Source: Apostichopus japonicus | Taxonomy: Eukaryota > Echinodermata > Holothuroidea > Aspidochirotida > Stichopodidae | Direction: 5' to 3' | Length of the DNA stretch: 64,000 bases | Assembly: GCF_037975245.1 (NCBI RefSeq) | Contig: NC_092581.1 | Coordinates: 10,485,303-10,549,302, forward strand | Shown: in pieces, positions 49,664 through 62,023 of the stretch | Position numbering within the stretch: position 1 is the first letter of the stretch | Layout of the letters: every line of letters starts with the position of its first letter | The notes under the pieces: model-generated | Told to the model about the DNA's origin: nothing | The model's input: the letters and a program-made list of their open reading frames with translations, nothing else | Database searches by the model: none | Program-made: the position numbers and the translations under genes

Positions 49664-50977
49664 ATGGCATGGAAAATGACGTCTATAGGAGACTGGGGCC
49701 TGGAAGAATTGATTGAAAAATTCGGAGGTATGTTTTGATATTATGTAAGTGAACGTGAAAAGAACGAGATATGCTTAGAGACCCACGACTAAGTTGGGTA
49801 GACGAATGCATTTGAATCGCTTGCGTTACGTAGACCTAACGTTAAAGTCATACGATAAGTTAATATAATAGGCTAGGTGCTGTTTGTCATAGTCAACTCA
49901 TAATTGTCAACGAATCTGTGTAACCTACATACAAGTAAAATTAAACGGAATTGCCTACGGACGGACGGAGGACTTTGGTCTAGGGCTTTTATGTAACCTA
50001 GTGCATTCTATTCCTTTTGTATACCCTGCGAGTCACTTTTTTAAATAGTAGTAGTACTAGCCTAGTAGGATATACTTAGGCTATTTCAAGGCAATGCATT
50101 TTTAATAACATCGGGCATGGGCCTATAGTTACGCTGGTACTATGTTTAATAAGGGATAAACATATATTCATGTAATGCAATATATAATTACCACTAATTG
50201 CCATTTTAGCTTGTAAGTTGTAGCAAGTAGGCCGAAGCTGATGTGGATCGGTGATACTTTTAGACCTAGGCCCAACTTTAATTTAGCGATATTATGGAAG
50301 TGATCTAGCTGTTATAGTTCATAGCCATCTACACAATTGCATACAATGGGAGTGAGCATTGTTTTAAGCATTGTTAACATGATGCATTGGTTGTAAAAGT
50401 TGCCTACATTGTCTGATGAAAGTTTAATGCAAGTTCCTGTTTTGACAAGGAATCACTATAGGCCATCTGGCTTTCTAGTTTCAAATGTGCTTGAAGAAGA
50501 CAACCACAACTGATTAAATTGTGTGCATTTTCTTTAGGAATGTCAATGTTTTGTGAGGGGTACATGTAAATAACTGCTTATGCTCCAAGAATGTTTTAAC
50601 ACAACTACATTATGATGGGAATTTTCTTTTCTTTTCTTTGTTACTTAGGTAGCATCAACTTGGAATTCTATTTGCAAAAGATTTCAGAAAGACCTCAGCA
50701 ATATGTGTTACTTCTTGGAGGAAGCAAAATACATCCTCAGCAGTCATTTGTGATCATCGAGAGACATGCCCTACCCCAGAGGACATTTATGAAGCCATTG
50801 ATGTTGCTTCATATCATTCTACGTGTTAAATCTGAATTATACCAAATTGCAAGTTTCGGTGCCTGGGAATTTTTCCAAAAAGTTGTCAACCAGTTGCCTG
50901 GTGGTGTGAAGTGCAACCAGATTCGAGATTTTTATGCTTACCGTGCCAGCAAAAAAGACAAAGTAACTGCAGTTTAG
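49664..50977 (+). CDS. Two-exon gene in the TIR element: SAM-like start, frameshifted C-terminal region
   Basis: Exon 1 is 49664-49727 (MAWKMTSIGDWGLEELIEKFG, donor GGAG/GTATGT). Exon 2 is 50649-50977 (acceptor TTACTTAG), joining in phase to give 130 residues. Exon 1 resembles the beginning of a SAM domain. Exon 2 has QQYVLLLGGSKIHPQQSFVIIERHALP and AWEFFQKVVNQLPGGVK..RDFYAYRA. This layout recalls multicopy SAMD3-like proteins that I associate with DNA transposons; that is memory of a family, not a search result. Between those blocks the better-looking protein (PEDIYEAIDVA, then YVLNLNYTK) lies in the two other frames, so small indels have scrambled about 30 residues. The middle of the usual protein is missing. 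Function unknown; probably a decayed element gene. Confidence 0.5.
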
Positions 50978-51480
50978 CAGTTGTCAGAGACAGCACTCCA
51001 CGTTTCCTCATCTCACGGATCAGAATGTATGTAAAGTTGCTTATTTGGAATTGTCTTTGGGAAGAGTTGTTTCTTTGTGTTTAATTTGGAATACCAAAGG
51101 CACGAGCCAACAACAAAGAAAAAGTAACTGCAGTGTAGCATTCATCAGAGACAGCACTCTACGTTTTCTCATCCCACGGATCAGCATATATATCTAAAGT
51201 TGTTGCCTATTTGAAATTCACTTTGGGAAGAGTTGTTTCTTGTGTTTAATCTGGAATACCAAAAGGCATTTGCCAACAACAAATACATAGTCACTGTAGT
51301 GTAGCAGTCATCTTACACAGCACTCCATGTTTTCTCATCCCATGGATCAGAATTTCTCTAAAGTTGTTGCATGATTTGAAATTGACTTTGGGAAGAATTG
51401 TTTCTTTGTGTTTAATCTGGAATACCGAAAGGTATGCGCAAACAATAAAGACCAAGTAACTGAACTGTAGCAATTGAAAA
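50950..51480. repeat. Tandem repeat, three units of about 161-166 bp plus a partial unit
   Basis: Units begin near 50963, 51124, 51290 and 51456 (GTAACTGCAGT.TAGCA) and share GACAGCACTC.ACGTTT.CTC and TGGGAAGAGTTGTTTCTT. The first unit contains the stop codon of the preceding open frame. Confidence 0.92.
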
Positions 51481-51959
51481 TGTTGGCACTTTTAAGTTGA
51501 CTTCATTCCACAAGACAGTATTTTTATAGCCTAAATTGTTTATTTTACATTTAATGGGATATAATATATGGACCTCTGGAATAGGAAGGTAGTAGGGTGT
51601 TTAATTGCTGAAAATCGCACATTCTGAATTGTTTGTGTTGTCATTGCTTTTTGCTCTCTCTTAAATGTACCTCTCTGCTGTGAGCGATTCAAACATGCAT
51701 CCATATATTGTTTACCTAATTACTAAGTAATAATTAACCTAAAACCTGTATAAAATATTTACTAAATGGGTGCTATGTAAACTTCTCTGGCAAAATTTTA
51801 CAGTATTGTATTTGCGTTACATAATAAACATGTAAAACTGTACAAACCAGCAGTTAAGTAATTTTTACTTAAATGTTTTAGTGTTCTTATTTCACATGAA
51901 AATTAAGTATAATTTTACTTAACCTGTGTATCACGTTTTTTGAGTGTTAGTGTTATATT

Positions 51960-52290
51960 TATGGGATTTGGGGTTTGCAATTTCACCTGCAAGTGTCAAT
52001 TGAACATCAGTAAGGTGTTGGCTATATTCAACACGCAAAAAGTGTAAGAATAGCCAGACATGTGGTGTTACTACAGCTCTCCCATCAACTGAGTAATAAA
52101 CACCTTTGAAGAGCTAAATTTAGGGGACTGGGTGTGACAATGACACCTGCAAGTGTTGATAAATTCAACACCAGCGAGGTGTTAGATTTTCAACACTCGG
52201 AAAGTGTAAAATTAGCAAGGAGGGTGTTGTCCCTGTACGAGCTAGGCTGAAGTGTTTGATATGACACTTATCGATTACTTTTCAACACTT
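51960..52290. repeat. Subterminal repeats of the TIR element
   Basis: Two units of about 160 bases share CACCTGCAAGTGT, a TTCAACAC variant, and AAAGTGTAA.AATAGC. They sit just inside the right TIR. Related ACACCTG/GTGTAA motifs sit inside the left TIR. Confidence 0.75.
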
Positions 52291-52304
52291 CATTTTTTTG
52301 AGTG

Positions 52305-53619
52305 TGGATATTACCATATTGACGAGATGTACTGCGTGTGCAAAACCGCACAAATCTGTAAATTACCGTTTCGGTATTGCACACTTGCAATCGTGTTGGC
52401 AGTAGTTGATAAAGTACGGTTGGTGAGCTCATCAATACGCTACAGTTTCTTCTTTTAAATAAAACAAACTTGGAACTAGACTTGATGCAGTGGCGACTCA
52501 AGGTGATGAGTGTGAACACACCGCTCAGGCTACGGTAGGTGTGGGATGTGTACTATGTGCCTCATATATGGAGTAATAATTTACTAGTTTCGACTAGACT
52601 AACTGGTATCTAGGTAATGTGTTTACCACTGCGACAGTTGGACAGGTCAAACCTTTGTTAGCTGGAAGAGCAAAATCCTAAAGGGTTTGCATTTAGCAGT
52701 GATCGAACTTTCGAAAATCGTGTCTGCCTTTTGCTTGTGAGAGGCATCAAATATTTCTGTGAGCATTAACCATTGCGATGAACTAGCATAAAAACTGCCT
52801 GGGATCCAGAGAGATACATTTCAATTAGTTCTGAAAAAGAAACGAAGATCCTTGCAGGATTTTCCTGTGATTATGGCTATCAGTAGACAATAGACAGTAT
52901 TGTTTAACTGCATGTGCATTATAATAACATCCCTGTAGAAGCTTACCTTAAGATATAGGTAAGGCAACACTGAAAGCCTCACCTCACACATCTACACTCA
53001 CATACCGCATGTTTTGACTGCATAGGTTAAGACTTTTCATGAAACCAAACACAATTGACTATGTGTCGCTTGAATGTATCCGTGCTAGGGTACTGTACCC
53101 GGTGCTCCATTGTCTTTTTTGGACAATCTTAATAGCAGCAAAATATGCGGGATCGTGTCCCATTCGTCTCCGTAAGATATATTCCACTATTACGTAGGGT
53201 AAGCTCATATTTAAGTAGAATCCAAAACAGACGTTTTATCGTCTTCAAATTATTTTGAGAATGACACTTCATATTCCTAACCTTTCTTAATTTATTGTAT
53301 CAATATTATTTATATTATTATTAGTACCTAAGATATTCCAACTTATTACCATTGTTAAACTCAACACCAACGGATTATCGAATGTTATCGTCCAAAATAA
53401 AACAGCCAGCGACGAATGGGAGATGGCCCAGTTTGTATTCCGTTTTGAAAACGAAAAGTTTTCATACGCTACCTTTTACTTGTGTTAGACCATCCCACAA
53501 AGTTACAGTTACAGAAGAGTATTGTATCTAACTATCAATTCATTATTGAAAAGAAAAGAGATGCTATGTTGTTAAAAAACAGATCTTCTTGCTGTTTGCT
53601 TACTTTTATCAGTTAGTAC
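52305..53619. other. Intergenic DNA upstream of the second SLC16-like gene
   Basis: No gene recognised. It should contain the promoter of the exon at 53620, but no TATA box or initiator could be singled out. Confidence 0.45.
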
Positions 53620-53821
53620 ATGCAGTTCACTGAAAGATTGAAAGACGAAACTATGGACAGATGGATAGTTCTCGTAACGTGTTCAGTCCGAGTTGCCTTC
53701 TTCAGCGGTTGTTTGAAGTCGAACGGTGTAATACTGGACGATGTAGTAAACACACTACAAACGACTTACGGATTAGTCGCTTGGGGGTTTGCCATTCAAA
53801 GTGGATTGGCATACATGTTCT
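53620..53821 (+). CDS. First exon of a second SLC16-like transporter gene
   Basis: The exon starts at an ATG and ends at a strong donor (TTCT/GTAAGT, 53822), phase 1. The 67 residues read DRWIVLVTCSVRVAFFSGC, LKSNGVILDDVVNTLQTTYG and WGFAIQSGLAYMF. This is the N-terminal TM1 pattern of monocarboxylate transporters: D-W-V start, a Gly in TM1, K-S-x-G-V, and a W-x3-x-Q in TM2. No further exons are recognised in the remaining 10 kb, so introns are long or later exons lie beyond the window. Same strand as the 42.8-45.0 kb gene, suggesting a tandem family. Confidence 0.6.
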
Positions 53822-54985
53822 GTAAGTATTTTCATTGTTATGACGAAATTCTGAAGCAACATAAAAGTTGTCTGTGGTGTAGAAGTTATACGGTACTGCA
53901 CTTAACGTAGTGCGGTGGATATTTGTTTCGGTTTGAACATAAATGTGTCTCCGGGTATATTGTCTTAATAATATATAAATCACTTTGTATCATTTGAAGA
54001 CCTTTCTAATCGTATTTACCAGTGACTTGGTAAACTGTTGAGAGGACAAATCACGCACTGCAGCGGTCAACTCGATTAACAGAAATACTGGAAGATATAT
54101 GAATGTGGACGATTGAGGAATTATCTTCCTCTGAAAACTTCATATACCATATCCTACCCAACAAGGTAGGCTCCAAGGTAGGAGTATTCTGACATCGAAA
54201 ATTGTCGTGCAACATCGTGGCGGGACACATACGGTGACATTAATTACTATACTGGCTCAGTGATCTTACCGGTGGCACTGGAAGACTTGAAACAGGCGCA
54301 CATTTTGCTTTTCTGACGAAACAATTAATAATCGGTGGTTTCGGTAACCCTAAGCCTAACTTATTTTAAACTAAAGGTAGGCCAAATGGTAATTGTTACT
54401 TTTCATATTGTTTGCCTTAGATCTAATCTTATTCTTAATTGACGCAACTTCCAGGTAGGCTATCTTTACCTGGTAGCCTAGGCCTAATATGTAGGCCTAG
54501 TATACTAGGCCTATACTATTACTTATGTTAAGCCTAGTATAACTTGGCTACACATGGACCTTAGTCCTATCAAGGGACCATGTAGTGTACAGGTCCTTGT
54601 ACTGCGCACCTTCCGAAATTGTTTTGTGAAAGCTTCACTTCATATCCCATTATTACGAATCCGTTTATGGTTTGAATTCGCTAACTATCATCGTAACTAA
54701 CAAGGTGCAGCCGATACTCATAACTGGTACAGCAACTACTATTCATGTCCCACAACCGTGCGTCAGTAATAACTACTTTTGTGTTCACTGTACTGTAACA
54801 ACTGCAAAGCCGTTAACTTGTTCCCATGTAAGACAAACTACTGCGCGACTGGGCAAGGAGTATATGAAGATGAGAGTCTTATAAAGCGCAGACTCCAACA
54901 AAAGTGATTCAATTCGCTTTAAGGGTGCTGAATGTGCAGGAACTAGTATAGTTGAGAGAAAAGAAAAGTTTTAAGACAGCGCTTG
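53822..54985. other. Intronic or intergenic DNA
   Basis: Holds a cluster of AGGCCTA/TAGGCCTAG motifs at 54465-54545. No exon matching the transporter family is recognised. Confidence 0.5.
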
Positions 54986-54989
54986 AATT

Positions 54990-55690
54990 GAATAATATAA
55001 TCTAGGACCTAATTTCAACCGAGAGGGAGTTCCATAAACGTAGTGCAGCATTCAGGAAGCTACGGTCACCGAAAGATACTGTACGTGACATTGGAACCTG
55101 AAGTTGAAATTGATAATCCGAACGTATTGGTCTACATTTAGCTTGCTGATGTAAGAGAACATTAAGGTAGGTTGGGGTACCAGTTTTAATGGAACGATAA
55201 ACTAGAATGAGGATGTTATAGTCAATAAGGAGTCTTATTGGTACCAGTGTAGTTCTTCCAGTATAGGAGTGATGGGGGTAAACCTGTTCAAACCCCAATT
55301 TATGGAGTAGAATACTATGGTCTACCTTGCAAAAAGCTGCAGACAAATCTAGTGAAACTTTATATACAAACGGTTAGTTAGACACTGGACTGTAATTGCA
55401 CAAGTCATTAACATCTAGTTTGTTCTTTTTAGAACTGGTATTACAACTGCTTGTTTGCATGGACTAGGAAAAACTCCACTAGCCAGGGATCTGTTAACAA
55501 TTGAACACATCAGAGACATAATTTCAGATATACAATCCTTTACCAACCATGTTGGTACAGGGTCAAGACAAAAATGTTTACATGAAAGTCCAGAAATTAT
55601 GTTCACCTCCTCCTCTGTAGAAAGTTCATGAAAGTTAGAGAAGCCTTCAGCTGCAGTACTGCCGGAAGTTCCATGGTAGTGAGAACGCTA
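54990..55690 (-). pseudogene. CR1/L2-like LINE, internally deleted, antisense
   Basis: Read from 55690 leftward: FSNFHELSTEEEVNIISGLS, then LDPVPTWLVKDC and VFPSPCKQAVVIPVLK (RT start), DLSAAF..VDHSILLHKLG (catalytic Asp region), then a jump to the C-terminal RLLIDYNILILVYRS..GTPTYL and GDRSFLNAALRLWNSL. The YADD/FADD region is missing. Frames change between pieces. It lies against the direction of the transporter exon upstream. Confidence 0.85.
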
Positions 55691-56325
55691 ACCCTAAAAA
55701 TACTTATTCAAATCACCTGTTTACAATAATACCAGTGATAGATGTATTACTTGTGGTCATACATCAGGGTGACAAAAATCAAGCATTTAGCGTGGTTGTG
55801 TAACCTGATTTTACAAAAGTTTTGTATGTTCGAATGGGACTTTTCTACACTACATGGTTACTGTTTATTGATGGGATAGTTATCACATTAATTAATAAAA
55901 ACCATAGTAACATTAATATTGAACACTTGTTTAATTTGTTCATAATTACCAAATTTGCTAATTGCTAAGATTAAGCTAACAATACATACATAAGTACAGT
56001 AAATTTACTCAGAATGTGAAGAAAGTGGTAAATATTTTTTTATTGCTAATGTTCACAAAACATTCATTAGAAGTATATAAAAATAACATATGACAGTCAA
56101 GTACATTAATAATGCACTGTAGGCTATCAGTGTAGCCTTACAAGTCCTCGTAGCATGTATGTAATAGGCGTATGTGCTGCATTGTACATGTATACAAGAT
56201 ACTGTATATTGCAAGCTATAAAATAATAAATCAGGACAGAACAATGTGTTTTGGGAAATTGGTTACTATTGATGCCTTGGCAACATAAGTTAGACCCAAC
56301 ACAGAGCAGCCTTTTTTGACCATTT
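55691..56325. other. Non-coding DNA, no recognised feature
   Basis: AT-rich, only chance-length open frames. Confidence 0.5.
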
Positions 56326-56500
56326 ATCTAAGTTTGATTAGCTCAGTGTGTAAGAGCTTCCACATTCCAGCCAGGAGGCTCAGTGTCAAATCTTGGCAGA
56401 GTCATACCAAAGACCAAAGAAAATATGGCACCTGCAGCCCCTCACTTGGTGCTCAGCATTTAGAGAGAGAGAGAGAGAGGGAGAGAGAGAGGTGGGTGGA
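56326..56500 (+). mobile_element. tRNA-derived SINE with (GA)n tail
   Basis: Starts with an A-box-like TTAGCTCAGTGTGTAAGAGC and a degenerate B-box (GTGTCAAATCTTGG) about 45 bases later, the spacing of a tRNA-type pol III promoter. A non-tRNA body ends CTTGGTGCTCAGCATTTAG, followed by about 32 bases of GA. No clean target duplication was found. Confidence 0.72.
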
Positions 56501-56523
56501 GCCAGCTGTATGCCTGCGTTTTT

Positions 56524-56660
56524 GGTCCGTTTGATCCAGCAAATGCGCAGACGGGCATCAAACGGACCAGTTGACTGGTCCGTTTGATGCTTTGCATTTG
56601 CGCAATAGGTCCTTTTGGTGATATTGGTTAGTTTGGTGATGTGGTCCGTTTGGTTCATCG
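56524..56660. repeat. GGTCCGTTTGAT cluster with a perfect 17-bp hairpin
   Basis: 56555-56571 and 56574-56590 are exact reverse complements (GCATCAAACGGACCAGT) with a 2-base loop. Further copies of GGTCCGTTTG lie at 56524 and 56643, and CAAATGC/GCATTTGCGC flank the hairpin on both sides. Confidence 0.9.
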
Positions 56661-59600
56661 TTGTAGACAAACAGGCTCGTCCGCGATGATGAATCGTAAA
56701 TTACACTAAATAAAACGTGCTGCGCGACCACTTCAACTCAACGTTGTTGAACGAGATATATCATCGTATTTCCTACTTACCGGAAGATATTATCGATTCT
56801 TTCAGAGATGATGTGTGGATAAGCGGCTTCTTTATTGGTGGGTCAAGTAGAAGTAAAATTTTCTTTCTATTTACCAAAGTTACGTTGAATTTGATATCAA
56901 GTTAGCGTGAGACCTATTCCGTTGCATAGGACGCCTTACTGTGGTTACCATAGCCGTATGTACTGTAGGCCTACATGGTACCTCGCATACTGAATAGCTT
57001 ATGAGCATAGGTTCGGTGTTTTCGTCTCTTAGTTAAGTAAAGAAAATAGACATTTTCTTCGGCCAAATCATGATATCATGTCAAGAAATTAGTCATTAAT
57101 CAATCCTTTGTAAAGGCGGTGCCTAACGTTTGCCCATGGCCTGACAAGACAGTGATTCGCATAGGATACGCTTATCATATATAGCCTAGGCCTAGCCTAA
57201 CTTGGGCTTGGTGTATAACTTTTGGTCTTAAGTTTAGTTAAAGCAAAATGTACGCAAACCTGATATCTTCCCGAGATATGAAAGTATAATCTTTTAGAAG
57301 TTTTATGTGTATATTCTGCAGCAGTCTTTTTAATACAAGCTTTAGGCCTAACCCTGCTCCAATTGTGTTAAGCCTCAAGAGTCAAGGAAATTAAGACGAT
57401 GTGTCAAAAATATTTCAAACGGGCAGTAGCCTAAGCCTTTACTTTAGACAGGATAAAATTGTTTCCAGGTCTATGTGGTTCAATGCTGGTTATTGTAAAA
57501 CAACTACTGAGTCTAGTTTAACACAAATTCACAATCTAGGCCTAGGTTGAAACAAGCACACAAAATGGGGTCTACCGGCAAGAATGACACCATATATTCA
57601 ACCCAAATTTTGGGAAAGAGAGATGCATAAGATATAGCTATCCATGGCAACAAAGACAAAAGTTACATTGAAATACTTAAAACACACTCACTATTGTGAC
57701 ATTTGTACAATAACTTCCAAAACAGGTTACCGTAACACAAGATTACTGTACTTCCACAATTACTCTCACAAGACTACAAGAGGTGTGAATCTACATAGGC
57801 CTCAGCCTAATTACTGAAGGCTACGGTATACCAAAGTGTACTGACTGAGTATAGGCCTACTGAATATCAAACCAGGTACAAAAAATTGCCCCAACTGGGA
57901 AGTGAGATTGAGAACAATAAGCCCCCTGTTGCATTCATGACACCAGGGTTTACTACATGTAATTTAGCCTTTAATTGACACCTATAGTAACATTACTAAG
58001 CCTACTACAGTTATGCATACTAACTTTTTTAATCTATTATCTTTATGCTCATCCCATAGCAATATATTTTTTTCAATTTCGTTATATGTTATGCTTAAGT
58101 TCAAATTTGGCACCTTGCATGGGGCCTAGGTTAGACCTTATTCTGGAGGTTAAGTTGTACAGTCATTGTACGCCTAGCATATTATGTTATATGGATAACT
58201 TAATGACAGATAAGATGATACAAAAGTTTGTCAATGTGAGGATTTAATTTTAAGTAGCGTGAAGAGCAACTTGAAGGTCATGTTTGGCATTATGTAAACA
58301 GCACTGTGTGGTTGCTTCCGTAGAGGATTTCCAGTATGTACTGTTCGTATGCTTTTTAGTTCAATGAAAAATACTCTTTCGGAACAAACCAAACAAGTTG
58401 CTTCTGCAAATCATACAGTGTGTACAGTACCTTTCATACAGTTTGCTAATTCCATATCATATTTATTTGTTTATTTCTCAACAGTGTTAAATATCTTTTG
58501 CAACAGGTGATTGAACTTGATGATGATGGCATTTATAGTCCCAAGGTACTGTCCTACAGAATGGTATCCACACAGATGATCAGATATAGTGGTGTCCAGC
58601 TACTGTTCCTATAGTACAAAATGCTACACACAGTTGACCAGAACATCTGTATGGTGAGTGTACATACAGTCGAAATAACTTTATAGCTAGTGCCGTGGGA
58701 AGAGAGGAATGAGGTAACCAAATAGTTTATTTGCCAACTCTTTGGCAGCAAAACAAGTACAGTATCTAAACACTAAAGCATAACCAAGTGAAACCAGTCT
58801 GTCCAACCTAGGCCCCATACTGTCAGTTCCTTAAATGTGTGAATTTTTTTTCATTCTATGTGTCATTGCACACAATATATGTTCTTTTACACATTACCTT
58901 TCAAACATACAGTAATAAAAAACTGTTTCTTTTATCCAAATGTCTCTTTAGTCTTTCATCACTGTTGAAGTTATTGAAATGGCAACCATGTGGTCATAGA
59001 CACAACTAAATGCCATAAATTAATTGGTAACTTTCTTGCAAAGTATTGTTATTCAAACTGTTGTTCTTATGTCAATTTGTTAAGCTGTGTATTTAGTGAG
59101 CTGGTCTTGACTACTATTTGCGATTCACAAGACCCTACTAAATAGTTTACATTGTGCAAGGTGGCAGTGCACTTAGAGTCGATCTATACTATTAAAGAAA
59201 AATTGAAAGTCTTGCTCGCTCATCTGAATTATGTTGACGATGCTGGCAGTAGATGTGACAGGATATCAGAAAATGAAATCGGTAGAAACAGCTTTTTTTG
59301 GAGTATATTTAAAGCGATACCTTGCATATTTGCATATGTGTCTCCTGAGCATAAAGGTGTAGCAATAATTATATAATTGTAATTGTATACATTACACTTA
59401 CTATTTTCTCCACATCTCCTACCCAGTTTGCAGATGCAGGCCACAAATGGCAATAACACAGAGAGCATGAAAATGGGCCAAGATAGAGAGAGTTCACATA
59501 GAGATGACCATTGAGTATGCGTAGAGCTACATGGATATTTGGAATGCACTTTTGATTCCATGAAAAGGTAAAGAAATCTGCCATATGTGTTTGTATGTGC

Positions 59601-60055
59601 ACACCCGTGTAATTGATTTTTGGAGTAGTTACTAAAATTGTAAAATAAGTGTGTCCAACAGTAGCCTGGGTTTAATGGACCTCATACACTGAAAACATTA
59701 ATCAGAATGCTTCTCCTCACTGACAGTGGTTGCGTTTGTGAGTGCACTGCATAATTAATCAATTAATGTGGGCTTCAAGATGAGAGTCCTAACAGTTAGT
59801 CACAGACACTACACAGCATGTATGGGTCACTGCCATTTGTATTAGTAAATGGCAGTAAAATATACTGGAATAAATGTCTTAAACTATGGTTGGCTAGTAC
59901 ATAAACAGGACATTTACTATAAGTGATGTTCGTGTGTAATTGAACCAAGCAAAGGAAGAATTGCTTTCTTTCTCTCTTTAATTACTCCAAAGGTAAAATA
60001 GGTGTATTTCAAACTTGTATCAAAATCAGTATAAATACTACCAATATAAATACTA
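56661..60055. other. Non-coding DNA with a few unassigned open frames
   Basis: An open frame at 56717-56905 (LPEDIIDSFRDDVWISGFFIG before a GTGGGT donor-like site) looks exon-like but has no recognised domain. The rest, including frames at 57975, 58554 and 59152-59602, shows nothing convincing. Confidence 0.4.
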
Positions 60056-60059
60056 TTTG

Positions 60060-60312
60060 CAAAGGCAGTTATCTCTCCATTAGGAATATTGGTCCATTTG
60101 GTCGCATAAATTATAAAATTACTGAAGAAACATGTGCATTGCTTGTCCAGACACTTGTAACCTCAAAATTAGATATATAACTGTAATTCTCTTCTGCAGT
60201 CTGTGCCACCATCGCTCATTGATAGCTTCCAACGCGTACAAAACTCAGCAGACGGCCTGATTAATAGTGCTCTACTAGAAGGGTCTACTAGATTGATTCT
60301 GAGATGACCAGT
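60060..60312 (+). pseudogene. LINE C-terminal fragment, CR1/L2-like
   Basis: The translation carries LRNIG-type and VTSKLD pieces followed by CNSLLQSVPPSLIDSFQRVQ and NSADGLI, the conserved tail after RT in CR1/L2 elements (Cys-Asn-Ser-Leu-Leu, then LQxVQN). A stop after the VTSKLDI piece breaks it. The remainder of the element is not seen. Confidence 0.75.
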
Positions 60313-60957
60313 CCTTTGGTATGGTTGTTCAATGCATGCTACTAACCTGGAGTTTTTGTTATGTTTGAAATCTCTATTCAGTTAACAAATCATGCATCTC
60401 TTAGTTGAGTTTTATTGAAACACGATACCGTTTGTTATCTAAGACATTTTAAAGCTTTCGGAGACCTTCTCCAAGACTTTAGGTTAGAACGATTGCAGTT
60501 AATGGGAAAACAGCAGTGGTTAGTGTAGTCTTTCTATGACAATGCTAGTCTTTTTGAAAAAATTCCGAATAGGTCATAATAATTAGTGTTACTATGTATT
60601 AGGAAATCCCGACCTTTCTACTTTGAGGCGTTACCATAGTTACTGGGGTGGTCCCAATACGGCCATCTTTTCGGGGTTCCACCGCTAGGGTGTCCCCTTC
60701 CCAAAATAGATTGAAACTCCTAGGTGTGGCACTTCTCCGAGTGGTAAGGGGCAAGTTTGAATAAAAAAGGCCAAACATCCAGCACAGAGTGTCAGTAGCC
60801 TGCGCCATGAAGGCATTTAATGCCCCCACCACTCCCCATGCCTCTGAACCGCCAAAATAATCTCAGATTCATATTCAGCGCCCCAAGTAGCACCAAATGA
60901 GATGTATTCGTTTGTTCTGGAAACACCAAATTTCGGGTCCCCCCCCCCTCCCAGTGG
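60313..60957. other. Non-coding DNA leading into a direct repeat
   Basis: No coding content recognised. A C-run at about 60941 precedes the repeat unit. Confidence 0.5.
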
Positions 60958-61292
60958 TTTTTGCCCCTAAAGCCCCCACACAACACCCAATTCAAAAATA
61001 AACTTCAGATTCGTGATCAGCATGTCGAGAACTACCAGAAAAGATACACATTGCCCATCTTTCCGACAAAAAATATTTTCACCCAAAAAAAACGTAAGGG
61101 GTAACCCCCTTGCAGTTTTTGCCAAAATTGCCCAAAAAATGGATTTCGTCAAAATGAAGTCACATGAGGTTATCCATGCCCAGGATCCCAAATCTGCAAC
61201 TCTGAGGTCCATATCTGCTTCAGTTCAGGTGGTACGTGGTCCCAGAGGACCCGATAGAAATATGTGTTCATCATACGTGCAAAAGTTGGAAA
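60958..61292 (+). repeat. Direct repeat copy A
   Basis: Shares long identical blocks with 62024-62401: AATAAACTTCAGATTCGT, GCAGTTTTTGCCAAAATTGC, ATGCCCAGGATCCCAAATCT and GTCCCAGAGGACCCGATAG. Spacing is about 1.07 kb. Confidence 0.92.
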
Positions 61293-62023
61293 ACTCCTGC
61301 TTGTCAACCCCCCTCCTGTCCTCTCAGAAGTACCCATCGACGTCAAATTTTGATGTGGAGTAAGAGAAACCCTCGTCATTGTCATACACCAATTTCGTGT
61401 AATTATCTGATCGGAAAAGGCCTTTTGTCTATATGGTTTCTATCTGTGCCAAAATTAGGTGTTTTTGTCTTCAAAAGTTTTAAAAAGTACCTCTTTTTGG
61501 TACCCTGTCCTTTCCACTGAGGGTATGTGAAAGGGCTAATTTTTTGTTATGTGGGAGACAAGAGTCCTAGGGATGTGTAGACAACTCTAACGGTAGCATT
61601 AATTATTGGGAGGGGGTATAGTCTATATGTTTTGGAGGCCCCCTCAAAAATAGTCGTTTTTCACCGGTAGTAGCTACTGTACCCTATACAAGGACGCCTA
61701 CGTCAACATTTAATTGGTTTCTTACCCGAACTTAAATCAGGCCAAGTTATCAGTAGTGAGTAGTAGACACACGTAGGTGGGTGCACTGCCAATTTCAAGT
61801 CCGAGGCTACTTGTCTCCTAAATGTCAGCTTTTTACCACATGTCCACATGATTTGTCCCCTATGAAGGGGCCTAGCTCTTGCAGGGCGCGTGTGAAGCGT
61901 CAACTATGTCTTGAAACTGTAGGCATGGTGTCCCCTAACCCTAATATGCAACTCCTCTCTGCATTGCCCCTTGTTTGTTTTTGGGGACACCCACTTGGGC
62001 CTGTGCCCCCCTCCCTAGGTTTT

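Larger units (their letters stand above)
49355..52304 (+). mobile_element. TIR DNA element (2.95 kb) carrying a spliced SAM-like gene
   Basis: The ends are CACGCAAAAAAATGGAGTGT and, inverted, CACTCAAAAAAATGAAGTGT, with GTGTTAA/GTGTAA-type subterminal repeats at both ends (49375-49500 and 51960-52290). Flanking bases give at most a 2-bp duplication (TG). The CACT ends suggest a CACTA-like group, but this is not proved. It contains a two-exon gene at 49664-50977 and a tandem repeat after it; no transposase is seen. Confidence 0.78.
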
